From Macrophomina tecta (Eukaryota; Ascomycota; Dothideomycetes; Botryosphaeriales; Botryosphaeriaceae): a stretch of DNA of 64,000 bases. Shown one piece after another: positions 30,143 through 41,300 of the stretch. The notes under the pieces are model-generated. The model was given only the letters and a program-made list of their open reading frames with translations, did not search any database and had not been told where the DNA came from. The position numbers were made by a program, and so were the translations under genes. Within the stretch, counting starts at the first letter, position 1; each line of letters opens with the position of its first letter. The DNA is taken from assembly GCA_024180945.1 (NCBI GenBank), contig JAKSGN010000002.1, positions 3,348,001 through 3,412,000 on the forward strand, written 5' to 3'.

Positions 30143-30613
30143 CTATGAACAGAATGTCAGCGGGAGGTGGCAAGCCAATGATCCGGTAGGAGGTCGCAAT
30201 ACATGGTAATGCCTCTGCTCATGAGGCGGCGTCTCGGGCTCTTCTTCCTCTCGAATTGTGTCCAAACGTGCCTTGCGGCTTCCTTTGGCTGGTTGCAGGG
30301 CCTGCGTTGCCCGAGGAGGTGGAGAATCTGGTGGAGTGGACTGCACAATTGGCTGGGGTCGCCGTTGGGGCGACAGAAACAGCGTCACAAGCAGCTCGTT
30401 CCTCCCGTGTATCGGCACGATGTCAGCCCTTAGCTGGGATAACAAGGCGTCAACCCTGTCCATATTCTTTCTGATGAGTCGAGCGGCGGCTCGGACCCGT
30501 AGATTATTGAATGACTTCGCGTCCTGTTCAATCTTCGCACTCACCCGCCCGGATGGGATTGTGAAGATCAACGCATCCTGCGTGGACGAGCTTTCTGAGT
30601 AGGGGAATGACAT
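30143..30613 (-). CDS. hypothetical small helical protein
   Basis: 156 residues from the ATG at 30613, with a CTATATAAAG box about 40 bp upstream. Residues 25-70 are helical and basic (FNNLRVRAAARLIRKNMDRV). The second half is Pro-rich with an acidic patch (TIREEEEPETPPHE). No signal peptide or membrane segment. The last 20 residues run through a possible splice region, so the C-terminus is uncertain. Confidence 0.55.
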   Translation of the reverse strand: MSFPYSESSSTQDALIFTIPSGRVSAKIEQDAKSFNNLRVRAAARLIRKNMDRVDALLSQLRADIVPIHGRNELLVTLFLSPQRRPQPIVQSTPPDSPPPRATQALQPAKGSRKARLDTIREEEEPETPPHEQRHYHVLRPPTGSLACHLPLTFCS

Positions 30614-30837
30614 CGTGGTATGATTGCTGCCCCAGCGCTTCTCTCAGCTTTATATAGGGAGTGGCTGGCCGTCAGCGGTCGGGTCGTCAGAAGCCGAATT
30701 CATGGTGGCTCCAAGGCGAAAACGTGAAACCAGGCAGCGGCAAAAGGGCAGACGAACGGCCAAGCCCTAGCGCCGGGATATATAAGCCCCTCGGGTGCGC
30801 CTGGGGCTTGGATCCTGAAACTTACTTCGCTCTGAAG

Positions 30838-31454
30838 ATGCCCGGCTTCATCCACCTTCTCTTCACAGACTTCACTGCGGCTTGGTTCGGTCCATTCATC
30901 CTCCGGCTTTTCCTAGTACTAGCTGCTGGTCCCACTGCTGCCCAGCTAGTCCCATTCGATCAACCACTTCCTTGCATGATATCACCTATCCCCAGCGTCG
31001 AGGCTGGAGAATTCCTCCTCTTCGAGTAATTACCGCCTCTCTTGTTGTTTTGGAAATGTGTTGACCAAGAAAGGCTTTCGAACTATAGAGATGTCTCCTG
31101 CGAGGTCACGTTCAGCTTTCAAAACTCCACTTTCCTCCCGTTTTCTGCCGTCGCGAAGCCCCGAGACTGTGCTGGTAATCAGCATGCGCGCATCCGTCTA
31201 CCAACTAGTATCCCAAATGGGAGGCTCGCGATTCAATGGTAAAGTGTTGACAGTGCGACGTGATGAACACTGCTCACACAGACCGTAGGGAGTGCGTCGG
31301 AGCTTCAGCGTCGTCCTGCGTCATGGTGAATGCAACCGGAGGAAACGCTGATCTGTGTCAGTATCAATACGATGCGGCGACGGCCGTCGCCGAAGTGGAT
31401 TGCTTGGATGAAAAGACACAAGGAAGCGGCTCTGAAGTAGAGACTGGATACTAG
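30838..31454 (+). CDS. small secreted or membrane-tethered protein, 3 exons
   Basis: Exons 30838-31025, 31074-31238 and 31289-31454 give 172 residues, phases consistent; donors GTAATT and GTAAAG. A TATATAAG box is about 61 bp upstream. Residues 16-35 (WFGPFILRLFLVLAAGPTAA) act as signal peptide or anchor. The mature part has conserved-looking Cys (SCEVTFSFQ, RDCAGNQ, WECVGAS, SSCVMVNAT, DLCQYQ) and N-glycosylation sites. A short, cysteine-containing secreted protein of this kind in a transposon-rich region is effector-like, but this is inference from layout only. A long Pro-containing loop joins the hydrophobic segment to the Cys domain. Confidence 0.65.
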
Positions 31455-31723
31455 GCTTCTGTTTAGAAATAGGAATTGGCTCTACATTAATTCAAGTACG
31501 ACGAACGGCAACAAGTACTAAGACGAAAGGTGGCTCATGTAGATTTAACCTGCACGTAGTCACTAAGTGGTGCCATAGCCTGACGAGAGCAATTTCTGTT
31601 GTGCTTTGGAGAATTTCGGTCCAATTTAAAACTACAGGCTTCATGCCAGTGACGCCTCGAACCCATCTAATTCATACATGGAGAACACGGTGGGAAAGTC
31701 CTCACCGGCCAGTCCGGCCCTTT

Positions 31724-32978
31724 TCAACCGTGATATACCCCTGCCGGGTTCCCCTTGACGTATGAGAAGGCCGGGACATGCTAGAGAGGAAGTTAGAAGC
31801 TGCAGCGAGAGAGGCTTATGGATGATGTACCCCCTTGACGACTGCGCCTGCTGCAATAGTGGAGCCCCTGCCAATCCGGGTGCCGCTACAGATGATTGCG
31901 CCAGCTTCGATAGATACTCTATCCTCGATCCAAGCCCCCCCAGAGTATGCGATTGTGAAAATACCGGCGCGGTCGTTCGGGTTGGGAGATATCTCCTTCG
32001 CGCCGATACAAACATTTGGTCCCAGGCAACAGCGGGGCCCGATGATGACCTTTGCAGGATCGACGATGACGCAGTTTGGACCGATAGTAATGTCGTCGCC
32101 TAGATTGATGGTATATCCGTATTCGCAGTAGAAAGGGGATTCGATCTGGACGTTCCTACCAACGCTGCCGAAGATCTTGTTGGCAATCTGTGTTCGTTCG
32201 ACACAGCTGAATGTAGTGTTGAAGTGCATGAGGGCCATACGGCATTTGTCTCGTTCGAGGACGAGCTGTGGGTCACCTTGGTTGTACATGTTGCCGGCGA
32301 GCATCTTGCGTTTCTCCATAGACTGGACTGGCGGCGGCCGATACAGCGGCACAATTTGAGACTGCGAGTTCTCATCAGGAGGGACCGCGAGGGATCTGCC
32401 GGTGTCAGCAACCTTTGCTTGGTCCAGAGCTGCGGCGCAGAGAGAGTTGCGGAACCATTCACCTCGTGTTCTCTCCCTCAGACTCTACCTCTTCGAGGTA
32501 TGAGAAAGCTGGAAACTCCTGAATGAAGACGAACTTGTTGGGAACGAGCGGCCCCGGGTCTTCTTGTTGATCGGAGGGTGGAATAGTCTGCGGCTCTGGA
32601 GCACTCCGTGAACGAACGGACTTGCCTGGCCACTCGCAGCCCAGCCAACCTTCTCGACAGCTGCCGCCTGCAAGAGGTCATTGTCAGAGAGTATATGCTA
32701 GCCGGGGACTTACGTACAGGTAGGTCTTTCTCCATCGCAAGCCTTCTTCTCGCGCCTGCAAGTAAGACAGCGCCTCGTGTACTGCATTGCCGTCAGAAGA
32801 TACCATTGCACGCCTCAGCCTGACGAACCTTTCTCGGCATAACCACTACGTCCATAAAATAATGCTTAGACGCTGATGTCGTCGAATCTGGGGCGGGGTG
32901 AGCCGTACGTTGCTCAACGGCTTCCTTGCAGGCTTTCCGGGAGCTTGTCAGAAGAGTGAGCTGCTGAGTACGGCGCAT
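31724..32978 (-). CDS. Zn2Cys6 zinc cluster fused to maltose-type O-acetyltransferase
   Basis: Resolved exons 32718-32755, 32463-32667, 31831-32395 and 31724-31780 join in frame by introns of 50, 67 and 50 nt. They encode REKKACDGERPTC + GSCREGWLGCEWPGK (second half of a Zn2Cys6 cluster), an acidic/Pro linker, MEKRKMLAGNMYNQGDPQ (maltose-acetyltransferase cap) and a left-handed beta-helix of hexapeptides (IGPNCVIVDPAKVIIG...), ending VPAFSYVKGNPAGVYHG. Zn2Cys6-acetyltransferase fusions occur in ascomycetes. Odd points: the first CxxC half of the cluster is not found in frame upstream (32804-32978 gives EACNG then a one-base mismatch), and the catalytic His of the THP motif is replaced by AKEISPNP. 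A TATA box is at about 32999. DNA binding and catalysis may both be impaired. Confidence 0.75.
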
Positions 32979-33232
32979 CTCTGTTCCTCGTACTGGCTTA
33001 TATAGATTCGCGCGCGGGTCCGCGCCTCACACCCCAACCACAGCGTCCAACCCAGCCGTCGGACGTAGTAGCCAATAGGATACCTTAGCGTGTTGCGAGT
33101 CATGAAGCGCCTGGCCCCCGGTACCAGGACGTAGTTATCTCCGCTACGCCACATTCATGAGAACAGAAGCATATATTTCAACATTTGTATTGTACTAATG
33201 ATTCTGCATTATGTAAACAGAAGTCAAACACC
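32979..33232. other. intergenic
   Basis: Promoter of the zinc-cluster fusion and 3' flank of the ferric reductase; nothing else seen. Confidence 0.35.
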
Positions 33233-34862
33233 CTATCCGTCAAAGCGTGCCGCCGTCGAGTTGCTGACAAATGACTCATCTGGCTGGAACGAGCTCGTGA
33301 ACAGAGCTATGTCATGGGCGGAGGCCCGGATGGCTCTCCTCACAGCACTTTCAAAGCTTGGAGGTCCACACACTACAGTCTCTGTCAGGGCGGAAGTTCT
33401 AGCGCTTTGGGAGCTTACAGTGTACGGCCATATTTCCAGCTTCAGCTGCCCACTCTTGCTCAATCGTGTAGCCGATGTGTAGATTCTCCTCCATGGAAAA
33501 GATGTGGGGTACGCCTATTACAACCGTGTTGTTCGGTGGAGGGTATATGTGGATGTTCACAATCTCTCGCTGATCCAGACTTAGTATCTCCTGGAGATAG
33601 TTCAGCGCCCAATCAACTTGGTCCCCCCCGTGAAGGACCCAAACCATGGTCATTCTCCTGACACGCGCGGTCTGGAAGTTGTGAGCTGTTACGAGATGGC
33701 GCATGAGCAAGAGATGCGCTGCAATGCCTATGCCACTGGTCATAAACAGAACTTTGTCAAACCTGTCTGTCGAGGGTTTCCTGCCGTACGGTCCGTCAAT
33801 GATGACCCGAGGGTGGTCATTCACTGCCCGGACCACCGATCTGGAGAATCCCCTCGCCTCCTCCAGAAGGAGCACCACAGACTGCATCGCGCCTTCGCCC
33901 TTTGCCCAACTTATAAAGAAAGGGTGAGCCTCTACGAATCCGAGACCGTAATTTCGTGCCCTGGGAATGGTGATGTAAATATACTGCCCCGGGGTGATGT
34001 TCCACGGCCTTCTAAGGGCGATCTCAATCTCCGTGCCACCATTCATGGAGCCTCGTGCCAGCTGTGTGATGCTGGCCATGTTCGACGCTCTTATACCCCC
34101 GTTTCGGTACACGAAGAACCCTGCCCAGACGATCTTCTGAACCGCCCACAGGGCCGAAGCGGTTCCTACAGTGATGTTGAACAGTGCGCCGCGTGATGGA
34201 ACGTGGAACCAAAGGAGGGCGAGGATAGCCGGGGCCGCGCATGCGTGGGACAAGAGAAAGATCTCATATATCCTTCTCCGCACGAGCAGGAATGAGAGGA
34301 CGGCGATGGACACCAGTATCACCAGGAGCTTCCTAATGATAAGGTCATATGATACTCTTTCTCCCGAAAAGAAATAAGTACTCACAGCGATCTCGATGCC
34401 GCCCAGCTTCGTGACATCTTTTGCCAAAATCACAGCGCTGTGGCATAAGCCATGCATGAGGCAGATGCGACCGATCCAGCGGTGCATGAGAAGGTAATTC
34501 GAAAGGTCGATCCTTAGTACCCTGTCGACAATGTAGCTAGTACGGCCGCCTAGAAACAGCGGCATGAGGTTGATTAGGCATAGGCTACCGAGGCGCCTGC
34601 CAAGCTCCTCCTCAGACGAGACGCCCCATACTCCGCCGTATATGTTCCCTCCGACGAAGCAGGACAGGACTATGGCGGAGAGTACATTGCAATCGGAGCT
34701 GCCCGACTGCCTCTTGAAAATGGTAGTGTAGAGCAGCCACTTACGAATAAGTGGCCGAAGCGCTTTCCTGGCGCGGCTTCTTAGGATGCAGAAGATCTGG
34801 AGGAGTACGCACGCTCCGAAGAGCGCTCCTAAGGCGATGGCGTATGTGACAGCAATTTGCAT
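33233..34862 (-). CDS. ferric/cupric reductase transmembrane component (FRE-like)
   Basis: Exons 33426-34862 and 33233-33379 (46-nt intron GTACAC to CAGAG) give 527 residues. Several membrane helices come first. The heme-binding region keeps paired histidines (YLLMHRWIGRICLMHGLCHS and LLSHACAAPAILALLWFHVP). A flavin-binding region follows (TPGQYIYITIPRARNYG, AHPFFISW), then the NAD(P)H part (VLFMTSGIGIAAHLLLMRHL) and VVCGPPSFESAVRRAIRA with the terminal CGP motif. It transfers electrons from NADPH through FAD and heme to extracellular Fe(III) or Cu(II). It is shorter at the N-terminus than many family members. A TATAAAG box sits about 42 bp upstream, and a 16-bp palindrome at 35038 lies in the promoter. 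Confidence 0.9.
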
Positions 34863-35236
34863 GACGGCCGTTTGGGGTAAGACGTTACCGTCACTCGAGC
34901 TTTATAATCGGCACCAGCCGCTGCTCGGGAAAGAAACTGGAATCGTGTGTTACGGCCATGCTCAGCCCGGTTCCTGCTCGCCGCCGGGCAGGTGGCAGAT
35001 GCTGCGCCGCTGGATCATCTCCACCACCCAGACCCACAGATGATCGATCATCTCTGGCGTAGCCGCCCACGGCCAGGCCGATGGGCACGGGCCATCGTGT
35101 TCGTCGGCATCCGCATTCCGCCCATGATAAAGCGTCAGCTCGTGCACTCATGGGCGTCCCTACAACGGAAGACACAAGTCCCTAACAGGTAGGCATGAGG
35201 AGCATTGCCCTGATTTTGGGCTAATATCCGCGCAGT
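34863..35236. other. divergent promoter region
   Basis: Lies between the ferric reductase and the coiled-coil gene at 35237. Contains the 16-bp palindrome listed next; no gene seen. Confidence 0.45.
35038..35053. promoter_or_regulatory. 16-bp palindrome AGATGATCGATCATCT
   Basis: Perfect dyad 176 bp upstream of the ferric reductase start. The same 16 bp form the centre of the 46-bp palindrome at 57818-57863, also upstream of a minus-strand gene. It could be a dimeric transcription-factor site. Confidence 0.45.
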
Positions 35237-35853
35237 ATGCACGATCTGCACCGCCCCACCCAGCTTCAGCTGCAAACTCCAGAGCGGGAGACCAATGTCC
35301 TACAGTATGCCAGAGGGCTGGAGAACAACTTCCGCAAGTCGTGTGTTGCGACAAACACTCTTCAGGCACAGCTCGCTGGCACTGTCCACGAGCTTCGGAA
35401 GCTCAAGAAGGCTTTCGAGAATTTATCGAGAGATCTAAGCAAAGCCCAGAGGGAGCGGGACATGGCTACCAGCAGGGCCCAAGCATTCGAAACCGTCCTG
35501 TCATGGACCTACACCCGCGACTCTGCCTCGCCCATGCATCGTCCGCACAGCTGGGAGAACCTCGTGCGCGAGAACGAGCAGAACAAACAACGGATTCAAG
35601 AGCTGGAGTACGCGCTCTCAGTGCAAGACGATCAGATGATGGACGACTTCCACACGATCATCCCACCAAGGCGTAAGTGTGATCCTCGCATAGACTAAAG
35701 CGTCTATATTGACATGCTGCAGGAGAGCCAACCCCCCCAGAATGTCTACTCCCTCCCAGCCTTTCCACCGGATCCAGCATCTCCGGTCCGCCCACGCCTC
35801 CTAGCCCACGCACGCCGTCTCCTCTGCTTGGTCCCTGCATTGATGCCCCGTAG
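35237..35853 (+). CDS. coiled-coil protein, 2 exons
   Basis: Exons 35237-35672 and 35723-35853 give 188 residues. The 50-nt intron has a consensus GTAAGT donor and CTGCAG acceptor. Residues 20-85 form a coiled-coil (AGTVHELRKLKKAFENLSRD) and 108-135 a second one (NEQNKQRIQELEYALSVQD). The tail is Pro/Ser-rich (SGPPTPPSPRTPSP). Its 3' coding end overlaps, antisense, the end of the Myb-like gene (35801-35853). No family recognised. Confidence 0.65.
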
Positions 35854-36407
35854 ATTGGGAACTCTGGAATGCCTGACCGCTGGCGGAGGACAATGCACGT
35901 TTGATCGCAGAGCTCCGCTCGTGGGCAGCCTGAAGACGGGTCGATGGAAGGGTGCGCAGAGTCAGCCGTGGGCGTCTTGACGGTGGCCTGGGAGGCAGTG
36001 GCATGTATCTATTTCCCATTAGGTTCGTAGTCCTCATGGATCGGGTTTCCGGGAGGGAAGGGAAGACAAAGAAATGAAGATGATTACCTTGCTTTTTTCT
36101 TCATCGAAGCCGTACACATATGCCCGTCCTTGGCGATACTGGCTTGGTTGGGCAAGTCGTTGGGCCGATTGGTACTGCTCGATGGCACGGCTGTTGCTTG
36201 GGGCTGCCCCGCCTTCGCCAGCTCCTTCTTCCACTTGTTCCATTTTTGCGAAATGGCGAAAACGGAACGTGGCCTACTCGCTTTGCTGTTGAATAAGGCG
36301 GTTTTCGCAGGCCATTCAGCGTTGGATTGTGCTACTTCGGTGAGAAGCGCGAGATCACTCGGTGTCCATCGGCGGTACGGCTCGGGGGGGCTGTCGCCAG
36401 AGTCCAT
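35801..36407 (-). CDS. Myb/SANT-like protein, 2 exons
   Basis: Exons 36088-36407 and 35801-36008 give 175 residues (79-nt intron, GTAATC to AAATAG). Residues about 12-65 look like a Myb/SANT fold: RRWTPSDLALLTEVAQSNAE, W after about 20 residues, then VFAISQKWNKWKKELAKAG with the spaced tryptophans. The rest is basic and Ser/Pro-rich (RPPSRRPRLTLRTL). Likely DNA- or chromatin-binding, nuclear. The last 53 bp overlap the 3' end of the opposite coding gene, so one of the two ends may be mis-set. Confidence 0.55.
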
Positions 36408-37034
36408 GGCTCCGGAGGCTGCTGCCCCACGGCTCGGAGAGATGTGACTACACCATGATATACGAGAGCGACCACATGACCACATGTAACGATAGCGCAT
36501 CGTAGGAGCGTGACAGTATGCACGAGAGCGGCGCAGCGTGTGGCACAGAAAGATGGTCTCTTGCGTCGACGACATCAATCGGTCCGGGAGGATTCGGGAA
36601 CCGTGACATACATGGGGCGTCGGGGCCTGAACTAGAGGGCGTTACCGACAGCTTGGGGCCGACTGTTGGCGCTAGCAGGCCGGCACGCCCGGACCGACGA
36701 CGCTGGGCGAGGCTGACGTCCGGGGCATACCCTGGGGGGTTCCTGATCACAGCTGCAGCCTAGCCTTGGCAAACTACGATATGCCGCGCGCTTACGCATC
36801 CAGCATGGAAGGTGGGGGCTCGCTGCACGGCGGTTAGGACAGAGAGCTGGATTCACGCAACCAGGAAACCGCCGACAGCATGTGCGGTCAGCGTGTTGTC
36901 CAGAGATAAAAGCGCGCCGCAGGCCCGGAAAGTGGCGGTCAGCCTGCTCTCCGTGCGCATTCTCTTTCACCGCAGTCTATCATCCCACTCTTATCACCCG
37001 CGACGTCGCATCCGCGCACCTCCCCCGCGTTTCA
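36408..37034. other. divergent intergenic region
   Basis: Between two divergent genes; open frames on both strands but no domain. No clear TATA box was located for the 37035 gene. Confidence 0.35.
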
Positions 37035-38234
37035 ATGTCTAATTCGCTGAACGAGCGGCGTGCCTTCGACCGGAGGAGAAAGTCTCTCTTCCGGAAGGGC
37101 TACGACATCCAGAGGCTTTTTCAGGCCAGGGTTTACATCGTCGTCGAGCGGCACGGCGCCTACTACGCATATCGCCCTTCACACAGGTCTGGGAGCTGGC
37201 CTCCCGACAAGGACGCAATGGTAAGACGCGGAGTCCCCTGTAGAAGGCTTGAGCTAAGCCCCCCAAAGGAGATTCGCGGTGCCGAAACCTTCTTCCCCAC
37301 CGATTTCCAGACTGTCAGAGAGGCGGGCATGCGCGGGCCAGTCCTCTCCGATAACGATGGAACGCGCTCGCCGTACCGAGCTCTTTCTCACGGCGAATCC
37401 ATACCCGCTCGCTCGGTGGAGGCGGAAGAGTTTCGATACCGCAGCCTCGACGATGAGGCCGATCCTTATGCGTCCGGATACGGCCACGCGGAAGATCATA
37501 GTCGCCTCCAAGCCATCCACCCCGATGCCTCATATGTCGGCAATCCTGCTGCATCTCCAGCTCCGGCTGACATGTATGATACGCCCATGTCCGGAATCGC
37601 TGCCCAGGATGGCCAAGGACGAGACTTCGACCAGGCGGACGAGGACGAGGAGGAGCAGAAGCCGATCATCGACGTCAGCTCCAGCCCCGGGTCTGGTGCT
37701 GCGGACAACGCTGGTTATATCACTGCCGATGCAGACATGGCCGAGCCCACGCCTCGATACATCCGTCACGGCCAGTCCACCGGCCGTCCCGGTTTCAGCA
37801 ACGGGAGTGAACACATGACTACGCATGCCAAGGGCCAGGAACTGCTACAAAGCGTTTACTCCTCACTCAACCCTCAGCCCGGGGGGGTTAAAAAGAATCT
37901 AGGCCACTCTCAAGCATCGAGCGAGAGAGCTGGGCCTCAATCCCGTCAGCAGAGACTGCCTGTAAACCGTTCTTCGGGTAGCGCGGACGACGGGCGCGGA
38001 CCGCAGGCGCCAGAGGAACGGAAGTCACAGCGACTGCCTCACCCCAACGGCAATGACTGCGTCCGCCATGCCGTCAGCAGATGCCAGACGCCAGAACATA
38101 GCCCCAAAAGGGTCCCTCACCCGAGAAGGGGCGCTCCTGCAGGCAGTCCGAATGCCAGCCGAAGTAAGCAATCCCCGACTCTGAACTCCCTCCCGAAGGT
38201 CCCCACACGGCGACAACCCAAGAGGAGGGTATGA
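37035..38234 (+). CDS. MADS-box-like N-terminus with long disordered tail
   Basis: 399 residues from the ATG at 37035, single exon. Residues 7-50 (RRAFDRRRKSLFRKGYDIQR, then LFQARVYIVVERHGAYYAYR) match the pattern of a MADS domain: basic helix, LF.KGYDI helix turn and the V.IVV.R.G strand pair. Beyond residue 60 it is Ser/Pro/Asp-rich, with an acidic stretch (ADEDEEEQKPIIDVSSS) and a basic end (PTRRQPKRRV). Likely a nuclear DNA-binding protein; MADS membership is by eye and unproven. Confidence 0.6.
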   Translation: MSNSLNERRAFDRRRKSLFRKGYDIQRLFQARVYIVVERHGAYYAYRPSHRSGSWPPDKDAMVRRGVPCRRLELSPPKEIRGAETFFPTDFQTVREAGMRGPVLSDNDGTRSPYRALSHGESIPARSVEAEEFRYRSLDDEADPYASGYGHAEDHSRLQAIHPDASYVGNPAASPAPADMYDTPMSGIAAQDGQGRDFDQADEDEEEQKPIIDVSSSPGSGAADNAGYITADADMAEPTPRYIRHGQSTGRPGFSNGSEHMTTHAKGQELLQSVYSSLNPQPGGVKKNLGHSQASSERAGPQSRQQRLPVNRSSGSADDGRGPQAPEERKSQRLPHPNGNDCVRHAVSRCQTPEHSPKRVPHPRRGAPAGSPNASRSKQSPTLNSLPKVPTRRQPKRRV

Positions 38235-38330
38235 TTTTTCGCTGGATCTGCTCGAACTAAGGCGCCTTTCTAAATTAATACTCAAGTTGGAACGTGCAGG
38301 TAGCTTGTGTAGTTGTCATGAATTCATTGA

Positions 38331-41300
38331 TTACAATTCTTCCTCGTCTTCCACGTCCCCTGTATTGGTATTTGCTTGTTGATCGCTCGTTGAACTGGTG
38401 GCAGTGGTGCGCTCGTCTCGATGAGCGGAATCACCGCGCAGCCTTCGCTTTTTACCTTCTACTCCAGTGATCTCAGCTCTGACGCCTGGGGCAATGTCAA
38501 TAAAGTAGCCGCCCCGGGCGGCTTCCGACCCAGGTTCCCTGGTCCACCGCGTCTGTACTCCATCGTCCAGGTCCCTTTCTAGCCGCGGTCCTCGACCGCT
38601 GTGCGCACCGGATGACTGGCGCTTTTGAAAAAAGAAGCAACAAGTATACCGGGATAACGCGGCCTTGATGTATGCCACGTTCCAGTTGACCCGGAGCACG
38701 GCCTTCCGCTGTATGACGAGTTCGAACTGGGTCTCCACCGCCTTGACAATGCTCAAAACCCGTTCGATCATCGCTTCCTCGCCCTCTTTGGCAATATCAA
38801 TGCGGAGAGTGCCAATTCTCGTACAGATGACGATACAATCGAGGTTTGCGACCGGTGGCCCGAGCTGTTCGTGCGACAGCACGAACAGCTGGAGCATGGC
38901 CCTCCCTATAGGTGCCATCTCTTTGTAAGCGTCTGTACCGTCTCCTAAAAGCTCCTTCAAGGTCTGTACTTCGTGACTAAGGGCTTCGGTCTGCCTGTCA
39001 CGTTCAGCTATTGCTTCGTCCTTTCTGGTGATGATGTCCTCTGCCTCCTCAAGCCGTCGCTTCTGTCCTGCTGCGGTTGAGTTCGCTTGCTCCAGATCCG
39101 CTTTGCACTTGTCGTTCTCTCGTTTCGCTTCTCTGAGACCCACTCCCAAAACATCGTTTTCTCTTCGCGCTTCCCTGAGATTCATTCCCAACGCGTCGTT
39201 TTCTCTTCGCGCCTCTTCTAGCTGCTCCTCGAGCGCCTGGGCCCTTGCATTTGTTTCTTGAAGGAGCTTATCAAGTCGCCCAGTCTTACCAAGTGCGTCT
39301 TCAAGAGCTTTCTGCCGCTCTAAAATTTCACTTTGAGCCGCTTCGACATCTTTGCGCCGTTGCTCCACGTCTTTCTCGGCTTCTATAGTCTTCTTTCGTG
39401 AGCCTTCAAGCTCTGTTCGGAGCTGAGACAACTTTTTCTCCGCTTTCTCCAGATCTCGTTCCAAGCCTCCGTCCACAGGGTGTTGGAGATGAAATGCGGT
39501 TTTGCTATCCAGCGCCGCTACGAGGCTGTCGTTCGCCTCATTTAACTCTTCAATCTTCTCCGCCTTTTCTCGAAGCTCGCTCTCTTGTTTGCGGAGCTCG
39601 GTCCTAGCGTCCTCAAGCTCCCCTTCCCTTCTACTAAGTTCGCTTCTGGCCTCCGTAAGCTCTCTTTCCTTCTCGAAGAGCTCGTCCCTAGTCTGTTCAA
39701 GCTCCCTCTCCCTTACGCTCAGCACACTCCTGGCCTCTTCAAGCTCCGTTCCCTTCTTGCTAAGAACACCCTTAGCGTCTTGAAGCTCCTGGAATGCACC
39801 GGCTATTCTTTTTTGCAACTCTTCCATCTCCCCTCTCACCTGACTGGTCTCTTGTCGGCTCTTTTCATCTTCGAGCTCGGCCGCGCGGGATGAGCTCTGA
39901 AGAGTATGGAGCTCTCTTTGTAGCCCCTCTATTTTCGCCTCTAGTTCGCGCGCGTTCATTTCTTGTTGCTCCAGTCCCTTTTGCATTTCGTTGATCTCCG
40001 CTTCAAGCTGCGTGCTCTTACCTTGTAGCTGGCTGGCTAGCTGCCTTTCCTTCTGCAAGGCCCGGTCCAGCTCCTGGACTCTTTCGGCAGCAGTATCATC
40101 CGCGGAGGGCCCTTTAGATGAGAAGGATTCGGCAATAGAGTGGAAGTCGTCATCATCGTCTGTTTCGGTACCTTCGTCTGTGCTCTGTAGAAGTCAGCAT
40201 TCTTGAAAACTGCCGGGATGAACAGACGACGTACCTGTTCGTATTTATTTCCAAAGAAGCTGAGGAACATGTCTCTTTTCACAAAGAAGGGGGTAACATC
40301 GCGTCCTACCGATGGCTCGCACTCGTAGATACAAGGAACGAATACGAAGTCTTTATCTTCGGCGAAGTCATCCTCGAACGGTCGCCCACATCTTCTCTCT
40401 ACCGACAGGTAATCTTCTCGGGTCATTTGTGGAGCACCGGTCGATTCGGACGTTGTTTCGCTTCGCTTCAGAATGGATGCAACTCCTGCAACCACTCCGG
40501 CATCCGGTGTACACTCGGGGTGCGCGCTGCGTAGAAGCTGCTCCGCCAGAGCCTCGTGAGGGTCCTGTGATTGGAAGTTCAGAATTTGCTCTGTTTTGAA
40601 CCCGAGCCTGGCTGCCAGGCTGCCGAGGTAGTGCCACAATGAGGTGTTGGAGTAGCTTGAGGGCTTGTCCTTGCCCAATTCTTTACGCGGCGACAGCTGA
40701 GTCATTGCTGGGAAGTGGCGCATACAAAACGCCCAGAGCTGAACGTAGGAAAGCCAGATGTCTTTGTCATAACCTCTTTTCGATCGCCTCTTCCTCCTGT
40801 GTTCCGCATACTCGACGAGCTGCTCGTCCGGCGCGAAATACGCTCCTGAGAGGCTCTGGTAGATCGTGCGCCGCTCCTTAGGCGGTATCATCTTCTTTAA
40901 AATGTTACTGCACGGTTCGAGATACTTAAGGTTCTCGAAGAAACTCTTCAGGGAGGGGATCAAGCCGGGGATCGAAATAATGGTGGACAGAAGCGTCGTT
41001 CGTGCGGTCTGATCCGTGACCTCGCAGAACACATGACCCCATGCAACCATCCTCTCGATCGATTCCCGGTCCCTGTTTGAGGCGGAAGGGGCGAGAAGCT
41101 CGAGCCTCTCGACAGTATCACGGTCAACTACCTCCGGAGGCACTTTCGCGACCCCGAGGATCTTGTTCCACGTGCGAGAGATGTGTGACAGGTAATTCAG
41201 AAGTTCCTTTCGCGCGTCAGCTCGTAATGGCGTTGAATGTGCTGCACAATGCTTACCTCATCGCAGCGTAGAGTAAGCAGCCTGTGCAGCGTCCCGAGCT

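Noticed and set aside
31641..32015. Separate small gene within the acetyltransferase
   Set aside because: Shadow of the spliced acetyltransferase; the 50-nt intron at 31781-31830 explains the frame change.
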